Shown piece by piece: positions 9,705-20,665 of a DNA stretch of 64,000 nucleotides; positions within the stretch are counted from its first letter, which is position 1; each line of letters opens with the position of its first letter. The position numbers and the translations under genes were made by a program. Source of the stretch: Afipia sp. Root123D2 (GTDB lineage: Bacteria > Pseudomonadota > Alphaproteobacteria > Rhizobiales > Xanthobacteraceae); the NCBI RefSeq assembly GCF_001425835.1, contig NZ_LMDP01000001.1:125476-189475 (forward strand), read 5' to 3'. The notes below the pieces were generated by a model, which saw only the letters and a program-made list of their open reading frames with translations, did no database searches and had not been told where the DNA came from.

Positions 9705-11315
9705 ATGCTCACTGAAACCGACAATTACGACGACCTCTATCGCAATTTCCGATGGGACGTTCCGGCGCGGTTCAACATCGCCGAGGACTGCTGCGACCGC
9801 CACGCCGACGGTTCGGGCAAGCTGGCGCTGATCGATGTCGACGAGAGCGGCCAGGCGAAGCAATTGTCGTTCGACGACATGCGCGACTGGTCGAGCCGTT
9901 TCGCCAACGTGCTGAAATCGGACGGCCTGCAGCGCGGCGATCGCGTCGCGGTGTTCCTGTCGCAGTCGATCGAACTGCCGGTGGCGCATCTTGCCGCGTT
10001 CCGCTCAGGGCTGGTGTCGGTGCCGCTGTTCACGCTGTTCGGCGAGGACGCGCTTGAGTTTCGGCTCTCGAACAGCAACGCCAAGGCGGTGATCACCGAT
10101 GAGGGCGGCTGGCACAAGCTGTCGAAGATCCGCGATCGCCTGCCTCATCTGCAGGACATCTACGTCACCAACGGCGCGATCCACGCCGGAGCGAAATCGT
10201 TCTGGGAGGCCATTGAAGACGCTTCCGACCGCTTCACCAATGTCGACACCGCGGCCGACGATCCTGCGATCATCATCTACACCTCGGGCACGACGGGAAA
10301 TCCGAAAGGCGCGCTGCACGCCCACCGTGTCTTGCTCGGCCATTTGCCGAACATCGAGATGGCGCACGATTTCTTCCCCAAGCCCGGCGACGTATTCTGG
10401 ACCCCGGCGGACTGGGCGTGGATCGGCGGCCTGTTCGATGCGCTGTTCCCGGCGTGGTATCACGGCGTTCCGATTGTCGGCTATCGGGCCAAGAAGTTCG
10501 ATCCGCAGGCCGCGATGCAACTGATGGCCGATCAGAAAATCCGCAACGTGTTCCTGCCGCCGACGGCGCTGAAGCTGATGCGGCAGGCCAATGTGAAGCA
10601 TGACGGCGTCAGGCTGCGCAGCATCTTCACCGGCGGCGAGTCGCTCGGCCCCGAACTGCTGGATTGGGTGCGCGCCACCTTCGGCGTCAGCGCCCACGAA
10701 ATTTACGGTCAGACCGAATGCAATCTCTCGGTCGGCAACAACTCGAACCTGTTTCCGATCCGTCCCGGTTCGATGGGCAAGGCGACGCCGGGCTTCGACG
10801 TCCGCATCGTCAGCGAGCAGGGCGAGGAACTGCCGCGCGGCCAGACCGGCATCGTCGGCGTCCGCGCGCCCAACCCATGCATGATGCTCGAATACTGGAA
10901 GAACCCGGACGCGACGGCGAAGAAATACGCGAATGGCTTCCTGCTGACCGGCGATCTCGGGATGCAGGATGAGGACGGCTATTTCTGGTACGTCAGCCGC
11001 GAGGATGACGTGATCACCAGCGCCGGTTATCGTATCGGCCCGTCGGAGATCGAGCACACGCTGCTGAAGCATCCCGCGGTGGCGATGGCCGCGGTGGTCG
11101 GCATCCCCGACCCGATCCGCACCGAAGCCGTAAAGGCGTGGATCGTGCTGCGGCCGGGCTTCACCGGAAGCGACGCGCTGGCGAAGGAAATTCAGGATTA
11201 CGTCAAGGTGCAACTCGCCGCGCACGAATATCCGCGCCACGTCCAGTTCACCGAGACGTTGCCGATGACCGCGACCGGCAAGGTGCTGCGGCGGGAATTG
11301 CGCACGCTGGGGTAG
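9705..11315 (+). CDS. Acyl-CoA synthetase (AMP-forming)
   Basis: A second ANL-superfamily ligase, 536 residues, only distantly similar to the one at 5858. The adenylate loop is IIYTSGTTGNPKGALHAHRV, the adenine motif EIYGQTECNLSVGNN, the hinge LLTGDLGMQDEDGYFWYVSR and the catalytic lysine TATGKVLRRELR. SAGYRIGPSEIEHTLLKHPA matches acyl-CoA synthetases of the short- to medium-chain or MACS-like group. It starts at 9705 (MLTETDNYDDLYRNFRWDVP). It stands alone, flanked by dispersed repeats on both sides. The exact acid is unknown. Confidence 0.88.
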   Translation: MLTETDNYDDLYRNFRWDVPARFNIAEDCCDRHADGSGKLALIDVDESGQAKQLSFDDMRDWSSRFANVLKSDGLQRGDRVAVFLSQSIELPVAHLAAFRSGLVSVPLFTLFGEDALEFRLSNSNAKAVITDEGGWHKLSKIRDRLPHLQDIYVTNGAIHAGAKSFWEAIEDASDRFTNVDTAADDPAIIIYTSGTTGNPKGALHAHRVLLGHLPNIEMAHDFFPKPGDVFWTPADWAWIGGLFDALFPAWYHGVPIVGYRAKKFDPQAAMQLMADQKIRNVFLPPTALKLMRQANVKHDGVRLRSIFTGGESLGPELLDWVRATFGVSAHEIYGQTECNLSVGNNSNLFPIRPGSMGKATPGFDVRIVSEQGEELPRGQTGIVGVRAPNPCMMLEYWKNPDATAKKYANGFLLTGDLGMQDEDGYFWYVSREDDVITSAGYRIGPSEIEHTLLKHPAVAMAAVVGIPDPIRTEAVKAWIVLRPGFTGSDALAKEIQDYVKVQLAAHEYPRHVQFTETLPMTATGKVLRRELRTLG

Positions 11316-11330
11316 GCGGCATACTGAAAA

Positions 11331-11407
11331 TTGTCATGGCCGGGCTCGTCGACCCGGCCATCCACGTTTTGAAGAGATGGATACGCGGGTCAAGCCCGCG
11401 TATGACC
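11331..11407. repeat. Dispersed hairpin repeat, family A copy 3
   Basis: TGTCATGGCCGGGCTCGTCG leads into ACCCGGCCATCC. A second hairpin, ACGCGGGTCAAGCCCGCGT, ends in ATGACCA. The arrangement matches the other family A copies, with sequence drift. It lies between convergent genes and could terminate both. Confidence 0.6.
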
Positions 11408-11480
11408 ATTCAGAGTGCGAGCATGCTTGACCTTCTCCCCTTAAGGACGGGGAGAAGGAGTCGTCCTGCGCTTGTCGCAG

Positions 11481-11999
11481 CTAACCGCCCGGAATCTTGA
11501 TTCCCATCTTTTTCAGCGCTTCCAGCATCTTCATCGGCGGCTCCATCTTGATGGTCAGCGCGGTGCCGGTTTCGAGCAGGCTCTTGAGGCCGGAGAGGAT
11601 CGCCGGCCAGCCGCTGCGGCCGCCGGACAAGATGTCGTCGCTCAGGTCGCGATCGTTGGCCTGCGTGAGCGTGAGCCGCACCGCGTCGCCGGCCTGTTCG
11701 ATGTCGTAAGTCACGAGCGTCGAGCCGAGCGCCTCGATCAGGCCGGGCCAGTTGACGTCCCACGTCACGGTGAGTTTGCGCGGCGGATCCCACGCCATCA
11801 CCTCGCCGGTGATGTGCTCGGAGTTATCCGGCGCGCGCACCACGAAACGGCCGCCGATCTTGGGTTCGATCTCGACGCCGAAGCCCGAGAAATACTGTTT
11901 GCTGAATTCCGCCGAGGTCAGCGCCTGCCACACCTTCTCAGGTGTCGATGCGATGTAGGTGACGTAGACGATCGTCGGTTTGAATTGGCTGATGTCCAT
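11481..11999 (-). CDS. SRPBCC (AHSA1-like) protein
   Basis: A 172-residue START/Bet v1-fold protein of the AHSA1 type, predicted to bind a hydrophobic ligand or act as a co-chaperone-like factor. The opening VYVTYIASTPEKVWQALTSA is the family N-terminal signature. The middle block VMAWDPPRKLTVTWDVNWPG and the C-terminal PAILSGLKSLLETG also fit. The start at 11999 (MDISQFKPTIV) overlaps nothing and is 8 bases from the preceding SRPBCC gene. It is the third gene of an ArsR-SRPBCC-SRPBCC operon, a widespread arrangement in which ArsR probably controls the set. Confidence 0.85.
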   Translation of the reverse strand: MDISQFKPTIVYVTYIASTPEKVWQALTSAEFSKQYFSGFGVEIEPKIGGRFVVRAPDNSEHITGEVMAWDPPRKLTVTWDVNWPGLIEALGSTLVTYDIEQAGDAVRLTLTQANDRDLSDDILSGGRSGWPAILSGLKSLLETGTALTIKMEPPMKMLEALKKMGIKIPGG

Positions 12000-12007
12000 G
12001 ATGACCT

Positions 12008-12460
12008 CTATTCTTTGGCCATTTCGAAATCCAGCGGCTGGCCGGTTTCGAGAATGCTCTTGAGACTGGACAGGACCAGCGGCCATCCGCCGGAAATGCT
12101 GGGCAGGACCTTGCTGCCTTCGGCGAAATCTTCGTGCGTGACGGTAAGCTTGACGGCGCTGCCGTTCGGTTCGAGCACGAATGTCACGCGCGAGGGGCGC
12201 TCCTTCTTCATCTCGTCGTCGAAGATGGAGTGCCAGCTATAGGACAATCTGCGCGGCGGATCGGATTCGAGGACGACGCACTCGTTGACCACCTTGCCGT
12301 CCCTGTCCATGTGCATGCGGGAGCCGACCTTCCAGTCCGACGACAGGCTGCAACCGAACCAGTAGGAGCGCGTGAATTCGGTGTCTGTCAGGGCATGCCA
12401 GAGTTTCTCCGGCGTGGTCTTGATGAAGGTGGTGTAGACGAATTCGGGTTTACTCATCAC
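12008..12460 (-). CDS. SRPBCC (AHSA1-like) protein
   Basis: A 150-residue protein of the same fold as its downstream neighbour: FVYTTFIKTTPEKLWHALTD at the N terminus, then LESDPPRRLSYSWHSIFDDE and a C-terminal PLVLSSLKSILETGQPLDF. The start overlaps the 3' end of the ArsR gene by about 11 bases, indicating translational coupling. Either of two adjacent ATG codons (12460 or 12457) could be used. Together with the 11481 gene it forms a diverged tandem pair. No enzymatic residues are evident. Confidence 0.85.
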   Translation of the reverse strand: MMSKPEFVYTTFIKTTPEKLWHALTDTEFTRSYWFGCSLSSDWKVGSRMHMDRDGKVVNECVVLESDPPRRLSYSWHSIFDDEMKKERPSRVTFVLEPNGSAVKLTVTHEDFAEGSKVLPSISGGWPLVLSSLKSILETGQPLDFEMAKE

Positions 12461-12773
12461 GCGTCTCCAGTCGCCGTTTCAACTCGCCGAGCTTGCCGCG
12501 CTCGAATTTTTTGATCCACCGTTCGCCGATTTCGTGGATCGGCACCGGGTTGAGATAGTGCAGCTTCTCGCGGCCGTGCCTGATCGACGTCACCAGATTG
12601 GCCGCTTCAAGGATAGCGAGGTGCTTGGTCACGGCCTGCCGCGTCATGGCGAGGCCGTCGCAGAGTTCGTTCAGGCTCTGGCCGTTGCGGGCGCGAAGCC
12701 GGTCCAGCAGCGCGCGTCGCGACCCATCGGCCAGCGCCTTGAAGACCTCATCCATGGTCGAGATAATAGGCAA
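12450..12773 (-). CDS. ArsR-family transcriptional regulator
   Basis: A 107-residue winged-helix repressor. KALADGSRRALLDRLRARNG is the classic ArsR N-terminal helix pair, SLNELCDGLAMTRQAVTKHL the recognition helix region, and the wing is LVTSIRHGREKLHYLN. No cysteine-rich metal site is present, so this is the metal-independent subgroup often paired with SRPBCC proteins. The true start may be M7 at 12755 (MDEVFKALADG). It is the first gene of the operon; the 108 bases upstream, toward the divergent LysE gene, should hold the operator. Confidence 0.9.
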   Translation of the reverse strand: MPIISTMDEVFKALADGSRRALLDRLRARNGQSLNELCDGLAMTRQAVTKHLAILEAANLVTSIRHGREKLHYLNPVPIHEIGERWIKKFERGKLGELKRRLETRDE

Positions 12774-12887
12774 CCAAAAGGTTGCATGTCAAGCGGTACT
12801 GAAATCACGCATCAGCGATGCGCGGGATCGCTTGCGCGAGCGCGGCGCGTCTGCATTTGATGGCGCTTCGCTATCGAGGTCTTGCCA

Positions 12888-13505
12888 ATGTCGCTCCAGG
12901 TCTATCTTGCCTACGTCGCCGCCTGCGTCGCGCTGGCGATCCTGCCCGGTCCGATCGTGACGCTGGTGATCGCCAACGGCCTGCGTCACGGCACGCGCGC
13001 GGCCTTCACCAACATTCTCGGCGCGCAGGTCGGCCTTGCGATCGTGATCGGTGTTGTCGCGGTGGGCCTCACCTCGCTGATGGCGACCATGGGCTACTGG
13101 TTCGACTGGGTGCGCTTTGCCGGTGCAGCCTATCTGATCTGGCTCGGTATCAAGCTGGTGCGCGAGCCCGCGATGATCGGAGCGTCCGACGCGCCGCCGA
13201 AGCCGCCGCGCGGCGGCTTCTTCCTGCAAGGGGTGATCGTGCTGTTGAGCAATCCGAAAGTGCTGATCTTCTTTGGCGCGTTCATTCCGCAGTTCGTCGA
13301 CATGAACCGCGATCACGGCTGGCAGATCGTGCTGCTCGGCGCGACCTTCATGGTGATCGTGGCGGTGACCGACGGCGTCTATGCGGTGCTGTCGGGCCGC
13401 GCCCGCGCCATGCTGTCGGCACGGCGCGCGCGCCTGCTGTCGCGGGTGTCGGGCGGCTTCATGATCGGCGGCGGTGTCTGGCTGGCGCTGATCCGCGCGA
13501 AGTAA
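12888..13505 (+). CDS. LysE/RhtB-family amino-acid exporter
   Basis: A 205-residue inner-membrane protein with about six hydrophobic segments. The family motif near the N terminus is present (ILPGPIVTLVIANGLRHGTR), followed by ILGAQVGLAIVIGV. The middle carries a basic/proline loop and GVIVLLSNPKVLIFFGAFIP, typical of RhtB/LysE proteins that export homoserine, threonine, lysine or related compounds. The ATG at 12888 is used; a TTG two codons upstream is less likely. It is divergent from the ArsR operon and convergent with the next gene. Confidence 0.9.
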   Translation: MSLQVYLAYVAACVALAILPGPIVTLVIANGLRHGTRAAFTNILGAQVGLAIVIGVVAVGLTSLMATMGYWFDWVRFAGAAYLIWLGIKLVREPAMIGASDAPPKPPRGGFFLQGVIVLLSNPKVLIFFGAFIPQFVDMNRDHGWQIVLLGATFMVIVAVTDGVYAVLSGRARAMLSARRARLLSRVSGGFMIGGGVWLALIRAK

Positions 13506-13512
13506 TCGCAGG

Positions 13513-14319
13513 TCACGCGGTCAGCAGCCTGGACGCGTGCAGCCGTTCCTCGATGGTGCGGAAGATGCGCGCGAGGCGAGCCGCCCATTGCCGCTGGCCG
13601 GATTCATCCGCGATCAGATCCTGACGGATTTCGATACCGGAGTTGATGAGGCCGCGCCGCTCGGCATGAACCGGGATGGTGTAGTCGGTGGTATCGCTCA
13701 CCGCATAGGGTTCGTTGTCGCCGACCACCAGATCGCCTTCGGCGCGCAGGCTTTCGAGCAGCAGCGGCGGCAGGCGATTGTCATGCTGATAGAGCGTGCC
13801 GATGTGCCACGGCCGCGCCACCCCGGCGTAGACCGGCGTGAACGAATGCAGGGAGACAAGAATGGTCGGCTGGCGACGCGCCTTGCGGGCGTCGAGTACC
13901 TGCGCGATGCGGGCATGATAGGGCGCGAAGATCGCGCGCTGCCGGGCCTCGACGTCGTTCGCGTTCAAGCCACCATTGCCGGGAATTTCGGTCGCCTCGC
14001 TGATCTGCGGGATCGAGGAGGCTGCTGCGAACGGCCGGTTGCAGTCGATGACGAGGCGCGAATAGCGTTGCGCGATCAGGTGCACATCCATGTCCGCCGC
14101 TAGCCGTTCCGCGACACCGGCGATGCCGATGTCCCAGGCGATGTGCCGCGTCAGATCCTGCGCCGCGACGCCGAGATCGCCGAGCGCGCGCGGGATCGCA
14201 CGGCCGTAATGATCGCAGGTGAACAGGAACGGCGACGTGCTGTCGGTGTTCGCTTCGATCACCGGCGGCGGTTCATCAGGCGCGAGCAGAGGCGGGGCGA
14301 GGTCGTCTTGCAGGGTCAT
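13513..14319 (-). CDS. N-formylglutamate amidohydrolase family protein
   Basis: A 268-residue FGase-fold metallohydrolase that would cleave N-formylglutamate or a related N-acyl amino acid. Family landmarks are FLFTCDHYGRAIPRALGDLG, the repeated acidic segment HIAWDIGIAGVAERLAADMD, RYSRLVIDCNRPF and ILVSLHSFTPVYAGVARPWH, whose histidines and acids are likely zinc ligands. The start at 14319 (MTLQDDLAPPLLAPDEPPP) is preferred over upstream codons that run through a low-complexity stretch. No other histidine-degradation gene is adjacent, so the role may differ from classical HutG. Confidence 0.8.
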   Translation of the reverse strand: MTLQDDLAPPLLAPDEPPPVIEANTDSTSPFLFTCDHYGRAIPRALGDLGVAAQDLTRHIAWDIGIAGVAERLAADMDVHLIAQRYSRLVIDCNRPFAAASSIPQISEATEIPGNGGLNANDVEARQRAIFAPYHARIAQVLDARKARRQPTILVSLHSFTPVYAGVARPWHIGTLYQHDNRLPPLLLESLRAEGDLVVGDNEPYAVSDTTDYTIPVHAERRGLINSGIEIRQDLIADESGQRQWAARLARIFRTIEERLHASRLLTA

Positions 14320-14435
14320 GATGAGGTGGGTCTGTGCAGGGAATCGCTGGAGCAGTCTTTCATGCTCAGGCGAAACGACGAAAGTGTGGCTGTTTCTCCC
14401 TCTCCCCGCTTGCGGGGAGAGGTTCAATCACAGCC

Positions 14436-15056
14436 TCACGCCGTCGCCTTGGCCGGGATCAGCGCCGCGGTGTCCTTCACCACGATGGCGAAGCGGTCGG
14501 CGAGCTCGGTCAAAGCCACGCGATGAACGACGCTGGCCGGAATGGTGCCGCCGAGCGGATCGGGCAAATCGCGGGTCGCGGTGGCATTGGTAACGACAGT
14601 GGCGCGATATTTGAGATCGAGCGCGGCGCGCGCGGTGGCGCTGACGCACATGTGGGTCATGAAACCGGCGAGGATGACCTCGGTGCGGCCGGTGCTCTTG
14701 ATCAGCGCGTCGAGATCGGTGCCGGCGAACGCGTTCGGCAGGTTCTTGCGCACGACGACTTCGGCGCCCTGCGGGTTGAGTTGCGGCACGATCGCGGCGT
14801 TCGGTGAGTCCTCGGCGAACAGCGGCCGGCCGGCCGGCGCGTACTGGACGATGTGAAACACCGGAACGCCGGCGTGGCGGGCGAGCGTCAGCAGCTTGGC
14901 GGTTTCGTTGATCGCGGCATCGACGCCGGCCAGCGGCAGGTTGCCCTTGGTGTATTCGACCTGTGCGTCGATGATGACGAGGGCGGATTTCTCGAGCGCG
15001 CTCGGATGGAGCGGCGCGCCGGCGATCTGAAGCAGTGACTTCGGGACAGCGGACAT
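14436..15056 (-). CDS. Isochorismatase-like cysteine hydrolase
   Basis: A 206-residue cysteine hydrolase of the isochorismatase/nicotinamidase superfamily. The catalytic triad can be assigned: Asp in ALVIIDAQVEY, Lys in VVRKNLPNAF, and the nucleophile Cys in GFMTHMCVSATARAALDL. The start ATG at 15056 gives MSAVPKSLLQIAGAPLHPSA; a longer frame would extend into the regulatory region. It is divergent from a LysR gene 83 bases away, so that regulator probably controls it. Cleavage of a C-N bond in an amide is more likely than isochorismate hydrolysis, since no enterobactin genes are nearby. Confidence 0.85.
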   Translation of the reverse strand: MSAVPKSLLQIAGAPLHPSALEKSALVIIDAQVEYTKGNLPLAGVDAAINETAKLLTLARHAGVPVFHIVQYAPAGRPLFAEDSPNAAIVPQLNPQGAEVVVRKNLPNAFAGTDLDALIKSTGRTEVILAGFMTHMCVSATARAALDLKYRATVVTNATATRDLPDPLGGTIPASVVHRVALTELADRFAIVVKDTAALIPAKATA

Positions 15057-15123
15057 TTTGGTGCTTTCGTTGAATAAGCCAGTCGATGGGGCAACCTTAC
15101 CGCACTGGATGGCTGTCCGAAAT

Positions 15124-15137
15124 TGTATATAATTACA
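15124..15137. promoter_or_regulatory. Imperfect palindrome at the lysR start, candidate operator/promoter
   Basis: TGTATATAATTACA is a near-palindrome (TGTA...TACA) ending two bases before the lysR ATG. It contains TATAAT at 15128-15133. A -10 box there would start transcription at or next to the A of the ATG at 15140, giving a leaderless message. It could equally be the LysR binding site. No clear -35 element is visible. Confidence 0.4.
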
Positions 15138-15139
15138 CC

Positions 15140-16042
15140 ATGGCTGTTCAAAAACGTGCAGAGGTGCCCGATTGGGAAGACCTGCGCTACTTCCTCGCGC
15201 TGGTGCGGCACGGCAGCCTGTCGGCGGCGGCGCGGACACTCAAGGTCAGTCACGCGACCGTTGCGCGCCGGGTCACGAGCCTCGAGGCCGCGCTGCGCGC
15301 GTCGCTGTTCGACCGCCGCGTTGATGGCTATGTCTTGACGGCCAGAGGTCGGCAGATCGCGGAGACCGCACGTGCCATGGAGGATGCCGCGATCGCGGTT
15401 GCCGATCAGGCCGAAGCGGCCGGCGGGCTGGCCGGGCTGGTGCGGCTGACCATGGGGCGCTCGCTCGCCGATGCATTCGTGATCGATCGCCTCGGCGATC
15501 TGCGGGAGCAGCATCCATCGATCGATCTGGAAATCGTCACCGACTCGCGGGTCATGAGTCTGTCGCGGCGGGAGGCCGATATCGCGCTGCGGTTCGGCCA
15601 ACCCAAGGACAGCGATCTGCTCACCCAGAGACTTGCGACCGTGGCATTCGATTTCTACGCCTCGCGGCAGGTCGCGAAGACAATCGCGAAGGATGCGCAG
15701 CCTGTGATGATCGGCTTCGATGCCGAGAGTCATTTCATTGCCGACGCGGCATGGCTGGAGCGGGAATTTTCCGACAGCCGTTTCGCGGTTCGCAGCAACA
15801 GCCAGACATCCCAGGCCGCGGCGGCTCGCGCCGGATTGGGAGTGGCGCAATTGCCGCTCTATGTCGCGGCGTCCAATCCGGATCTCGTTCCGGTCAGATT
15901 GGGGAAAAAACCGCCGGACCGCGAATTGTGGCTGCTGCTGCGGCGGGATATCGCGCGCGTCCCGCGTGTTCGCGTCGTGGCGGACTATCTTGTCGCGCTG
16001 TTCCGGCGGGAGCGCCGGATTTTGACGGGGCGGCCGCATTAG
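15140..16042 (+). CDS. LysR-family transcriptional regulator
   Basis: A 300-residue LysR-type regulator. The N-terminal winged helix-turn-helix is evident (ALVRHGSLSAAARTLKVSHA with VARRVTSLEAALRASLFDR), followed by the linker helix and a periplasmic-binding-like effector domain from about residue 95. ADIALRFGQPKDSDLL is the typical effector-domain strand. The start MAVQKRAEVPDWEDLRYFLA at 15140 fits the family. Its divergent neighbour, the isochorismatase-like hydrolase, is the likely target. The effector is unknown. Confidence 0.92.
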   Translation: MAVQKRAEVPDWEDLRYFLALVRHGSLSAAARTLKVSHATVARRVTSLEAALRASLFDRRVDGYVLTARGRQIAETARAMEDAAIAVADQAEAAGGLAGLVRLTMGRSLADAFVIDRLGDLREQHPSIDLEIVTDSRVMSLSRREADIALRFGQPKDSDLLTQRLATVAFDFYASRQVAKTIAKDAQPVMIGFDAESHFIADAAWLEREFSDSRFAVRSNSQTSQAAAARAGLGVAQLPLYVAASNPDLVPVRLGKKPPDRELWLLLRRDIARVPRVRVVADYLVALFRRERRILTGRPH

Positions 16043-16132
16043 CCCTGTGAATTGCAGGGACAACTTCTCGACATTGGGGGATACGGCTCGCAACCCTATA
16101 TGGATGGTCGGTTGCAAAGGCACCCTGATTCC

Positions 16133-18157
16133 ATGCGTTTCACGCCCCAGTTTCTCGAAGAGCTACGTGCCCGGCTACCGGTTTCGGAAGTCGTGGGCCG
16201 CCGCGTGAAACTGAGGCGTGCCGGCAAGGAGTGGAAGGGCCTGTCGCCGTTCAAGCAGGAAAAGACCCCGTCGTTCACGGTGAACGATCAGAAAGGGTTC
16301 TATCACTGCTTCGCCAGCGGCAAGCACGGCAATATTTTCGACTTCATCATGGAAACCGAGGGCCTTGGCTTCGTCGAAGCGGTGGAGGCCGCCGCGTCGC
16401 AGGCCGGCATGCCGGTGCCGGCGGCAACCCTCGACGCGGCGCGCCACGAGCAGCGCCGCAAGACGCTCTACGACGTGATGGACCTCGCCGCGAAATTCTT
16501 CACCGATACACTGGCGTCGCGTCTCGGCGCCAAGGCGCGGGGCTATCTCGCCGACCGCACTATCCAACCGGCGACGCAATTGCAGTTTCGCATCGGTTAT
16601 GCGCCCGGCGAGCGCTTCGCGCTGAAAGAACATCTCGGCAAGCTCGGCATCCCGGTCGAGGACATGGTCGAGGCCGGGCTGCTGATCGCGGGCGACGATA
16701 TTCCGGTGCCCTACGATCGCTTCCGCGATCGCGTGATGTTTCCCATCACCGACGCACGCAACCGCGTTATCGCGTTCGGCGGCCGCGCGCTGGAGAAGGA
16801 CGTTCCGGCGAAGTATCTCAACTCGCCGGAAACCCCGCTGTTTCACAAGGGAAACAATCTCTACAACATCGCCGCCGCGCGGCAGGCGACCCATGACGGC
16901 GCATCGCTGATCGTCGCCGAAGGCTATGTCGATGTCATCGCGTTGGTGACGTCGGGCTTTTCCGGCGCGGTGGCGCCGCTCGGCACCGCGCTGACCGAGA
17001 ACCAGCTCGAACTGCTGTGGAAGATGGCGGACGAGCCGATCCTGTGTTTCGACGGCGACAGCGCCGGACAGCGCGCCGCCTTCCGCGCTGCAGACCTCGC
17101 GATGCCGCATCTCAAGCCGGGCAAGAGCCTGCGCTTTGCTTTGATGCCGGAAGGGCAGGACCCTGACGATCTCGCGCGCACCGGCGGGCGTGGCGCGATC
17201 GAGGAAGTGATCGGCGCCGCCAAGCCGCTCGCGGAGATGATCTGGTCGCGCGAGGTCGAGGGCGGCAGCTTCGCCACGCCCGAACGCCGCGCCGCGCTCG
17301 AAGCGCGGGTCGGCGAACTGACCAACGGCATCCGCGACGAAACCGTGCGGCGTTATTATCGGCAGGATTTCGTGGAGCGGCTGCGCCGTGCCTTCGCGCC
17401 CGAAGGCGGCGGTCAGGGCTATCGGTCCGGCGGTTTTCGCGGGGGCGGTACACCCGGCTTCGGCGGCGAATCAGCGCGCCGCTTTCCCGCGCGCGGCTCG
17501 TTTCAGCCCGGTTCCGCCGGGCGGGCCGACCCGCGCGGCGGGCTATCCACAGGCAGCCGCACCATCAACCGGCAGCCCTATCAGGTCGCCAGTCCTCACC
17601 TCGCCAGTTCGCCGATCATGCGCGGTCAGCGCACCGCGCTGTCGCGGCGGGAGGCGCTGATCCTGCAATCGCTGATCAACCACCCCTGGCTGCTCGACGA
17701 CCATCTGGAGGAAGTGGCGGCGCTGGAACTGGCGCATCCCGAGGCCCACAAGTTGCGGGCCGCGATCATCGCCGCTTTCGCCAACGATCATCACCATGCC
17801 GCCGATCGCGATGAGCAAAGCGAGAAGATGCGGTCCGACCTCGAGAAAGCTGGATTTTCCGATATTTTACAAAGGGTTGAGCGGTCGATCACAACCAAGG
17901 ATGTGCTCGGCGCCGAACCCGGCGCGGCGCAGGAAGATGTTCTTTACACCTGGCACCAGCTCGTTGCCTTGCATCGGCAATGGCACTCCTTACTTAGGGA
18001 ATTGAAAGATGCGGAGCTGGCTCTGGGACAGGACGCCGGCGAGGCAAATTACGCATGGCTCAGGGATGTCAAAGCCCGGTTGGCTGAAGTCGACGGGCTG
18101 GAGGCGCTGATCGAGGGATTCGGTGAATCCTCAGGCCGGTCCCGAGGTGCCGACTAG
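16133..18157 (+). CDS. dnaG: DNA primase
   Basis: Synthesises RNA primers for replication; 674 residues. The start MRFTPQFLEELRARLPVSEV is the usual DnaG N terminus. The N-terminal CHC2-type zinc-binding region is altered: GLSPFKQEKTPSFTV and GFYHCFASGKHGN keep the fold's conserved residues but have Ser and Lys for the first Cys and His, and lack the last Cys. I recall this ligand loss as common in alphaproteobacteria. The Toprim domain is intact (LIVAEGYVDVIAL and CFDGDSAGQRAAFRAADLA). A Gly/Arg-rich linker around residues 425-470 precedes the DnaB-interacting C-terminal domain. rpoD follows 240 bases downstream. Confidence 0.96.
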   Translation: MRFTPQFLEELRARLPVSEVVGRRVKLRRAGKEWKGLSPFKQEKTPSFTVNDQKGFYHCFASGKHGNIFDFIMETEGLGFVEAVEAAASQAGMPVPAATLDAARHEQRRKTLYDVMDLAAKFFTDTLASRLGAKARGYLADRTIQPATQLQFRIGYAPGERFALKEHLGKLGIPVEDMVEAGLLIAGDDIPVPYDRFRDRVMFPITDARNRVIAFGGRALEKDVPAKYLNSPETPLFHKGNNLYNIAAARQATHDGASLIVAEGYVDVIALVTSGFSGAVAPLGTALTENQLELLWKMADEPILCFDGDSAGQRAAFRAADLAMPHLKPGKSLRFALMPEGQDPDDLARTGGRGAIEEVIGAAKPLAEMIWSREVEGGSFATPERRAALEARVGELTNGIRDETVRRYYRQDFVERLRRAFAPEGGGQGYRSGGFRGGGTPGFGGESARRFPARGSFQPGSAGRADPRGGLSTGSRTINRQPYQVASPHLASSPIMRGQRTALSRREALILQSLINHPWLLDDHLEEVAALELAHPEAHKLRAAIIAAFANDHHHAADRDEQSEKMRSDLEKAGFSDILQRVERSITTKDVLGAEPGAAQEDVLYTWHQLVALHRQWHSLLRELKDAELALGQDAGEANYAWLRDVKARLAEVDGLEALIEGFGESSGRSRGAD

Positions 18158-18397
18158 TGAAAATGGCGCGGGCCAGCCGCGCAACGCGTTAAAAAGACTC
18201 GCCAAAACGAGGATTTAGCCGCAAAAACAGGGTTAATCGTCGCTTAACGGCCCGCAGGTCAAGGTAAGCGCCAGAGTAGCAAACAGATTCGGGGTGGCGT
18301 CGTCGAGCGCCGCCCTTTCCGCATCACAGCGGATCCGGACAATTGAAGGCGAGGAGGCGGCGGCGCCTCCGGCGTGAGCGCGTTTCAGGAGCGATGA

Positions 18398-20548
<2,151 letters not shown>

Positions 20549-20560
20549 GCGCATCTCACG

Positions 20561-20590
20561 ATGTCGTCCCCGCGAAGGCGGGGACCCAGT
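20561..20590. repeat. Short dispersed hairpin, family C
   Basis: GTCGTCCCCGCGAAGGCGGG followed by GACCCAG. The same hairpin in opposite orientation occurs at 9639-9658. It lies between the rpoD stop and its terminator. Confidence 0.55.
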
Positions 20591-20595
20591 AAACC

Positions 20596-20630
20596 AAAAC
20601 GGCGGGCCGAAAGGTCCGCCGTTTTCATTT
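20596..20630 (+). terminator. rpoD: Intrinsic terminator after rpoD
   Basis: AAAACGGCGG pairs with CCGCCGTTTT around a short loop containing CGAAAG, and the descending arm runs into TTTTCATTT. It lies 48 bases after the rpoD stop. Confidence 0.85.
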
Positions 20631-20665
20631 GTCTGCCCGCGCGGCGCGGTCGTGAGGGCATGAGA

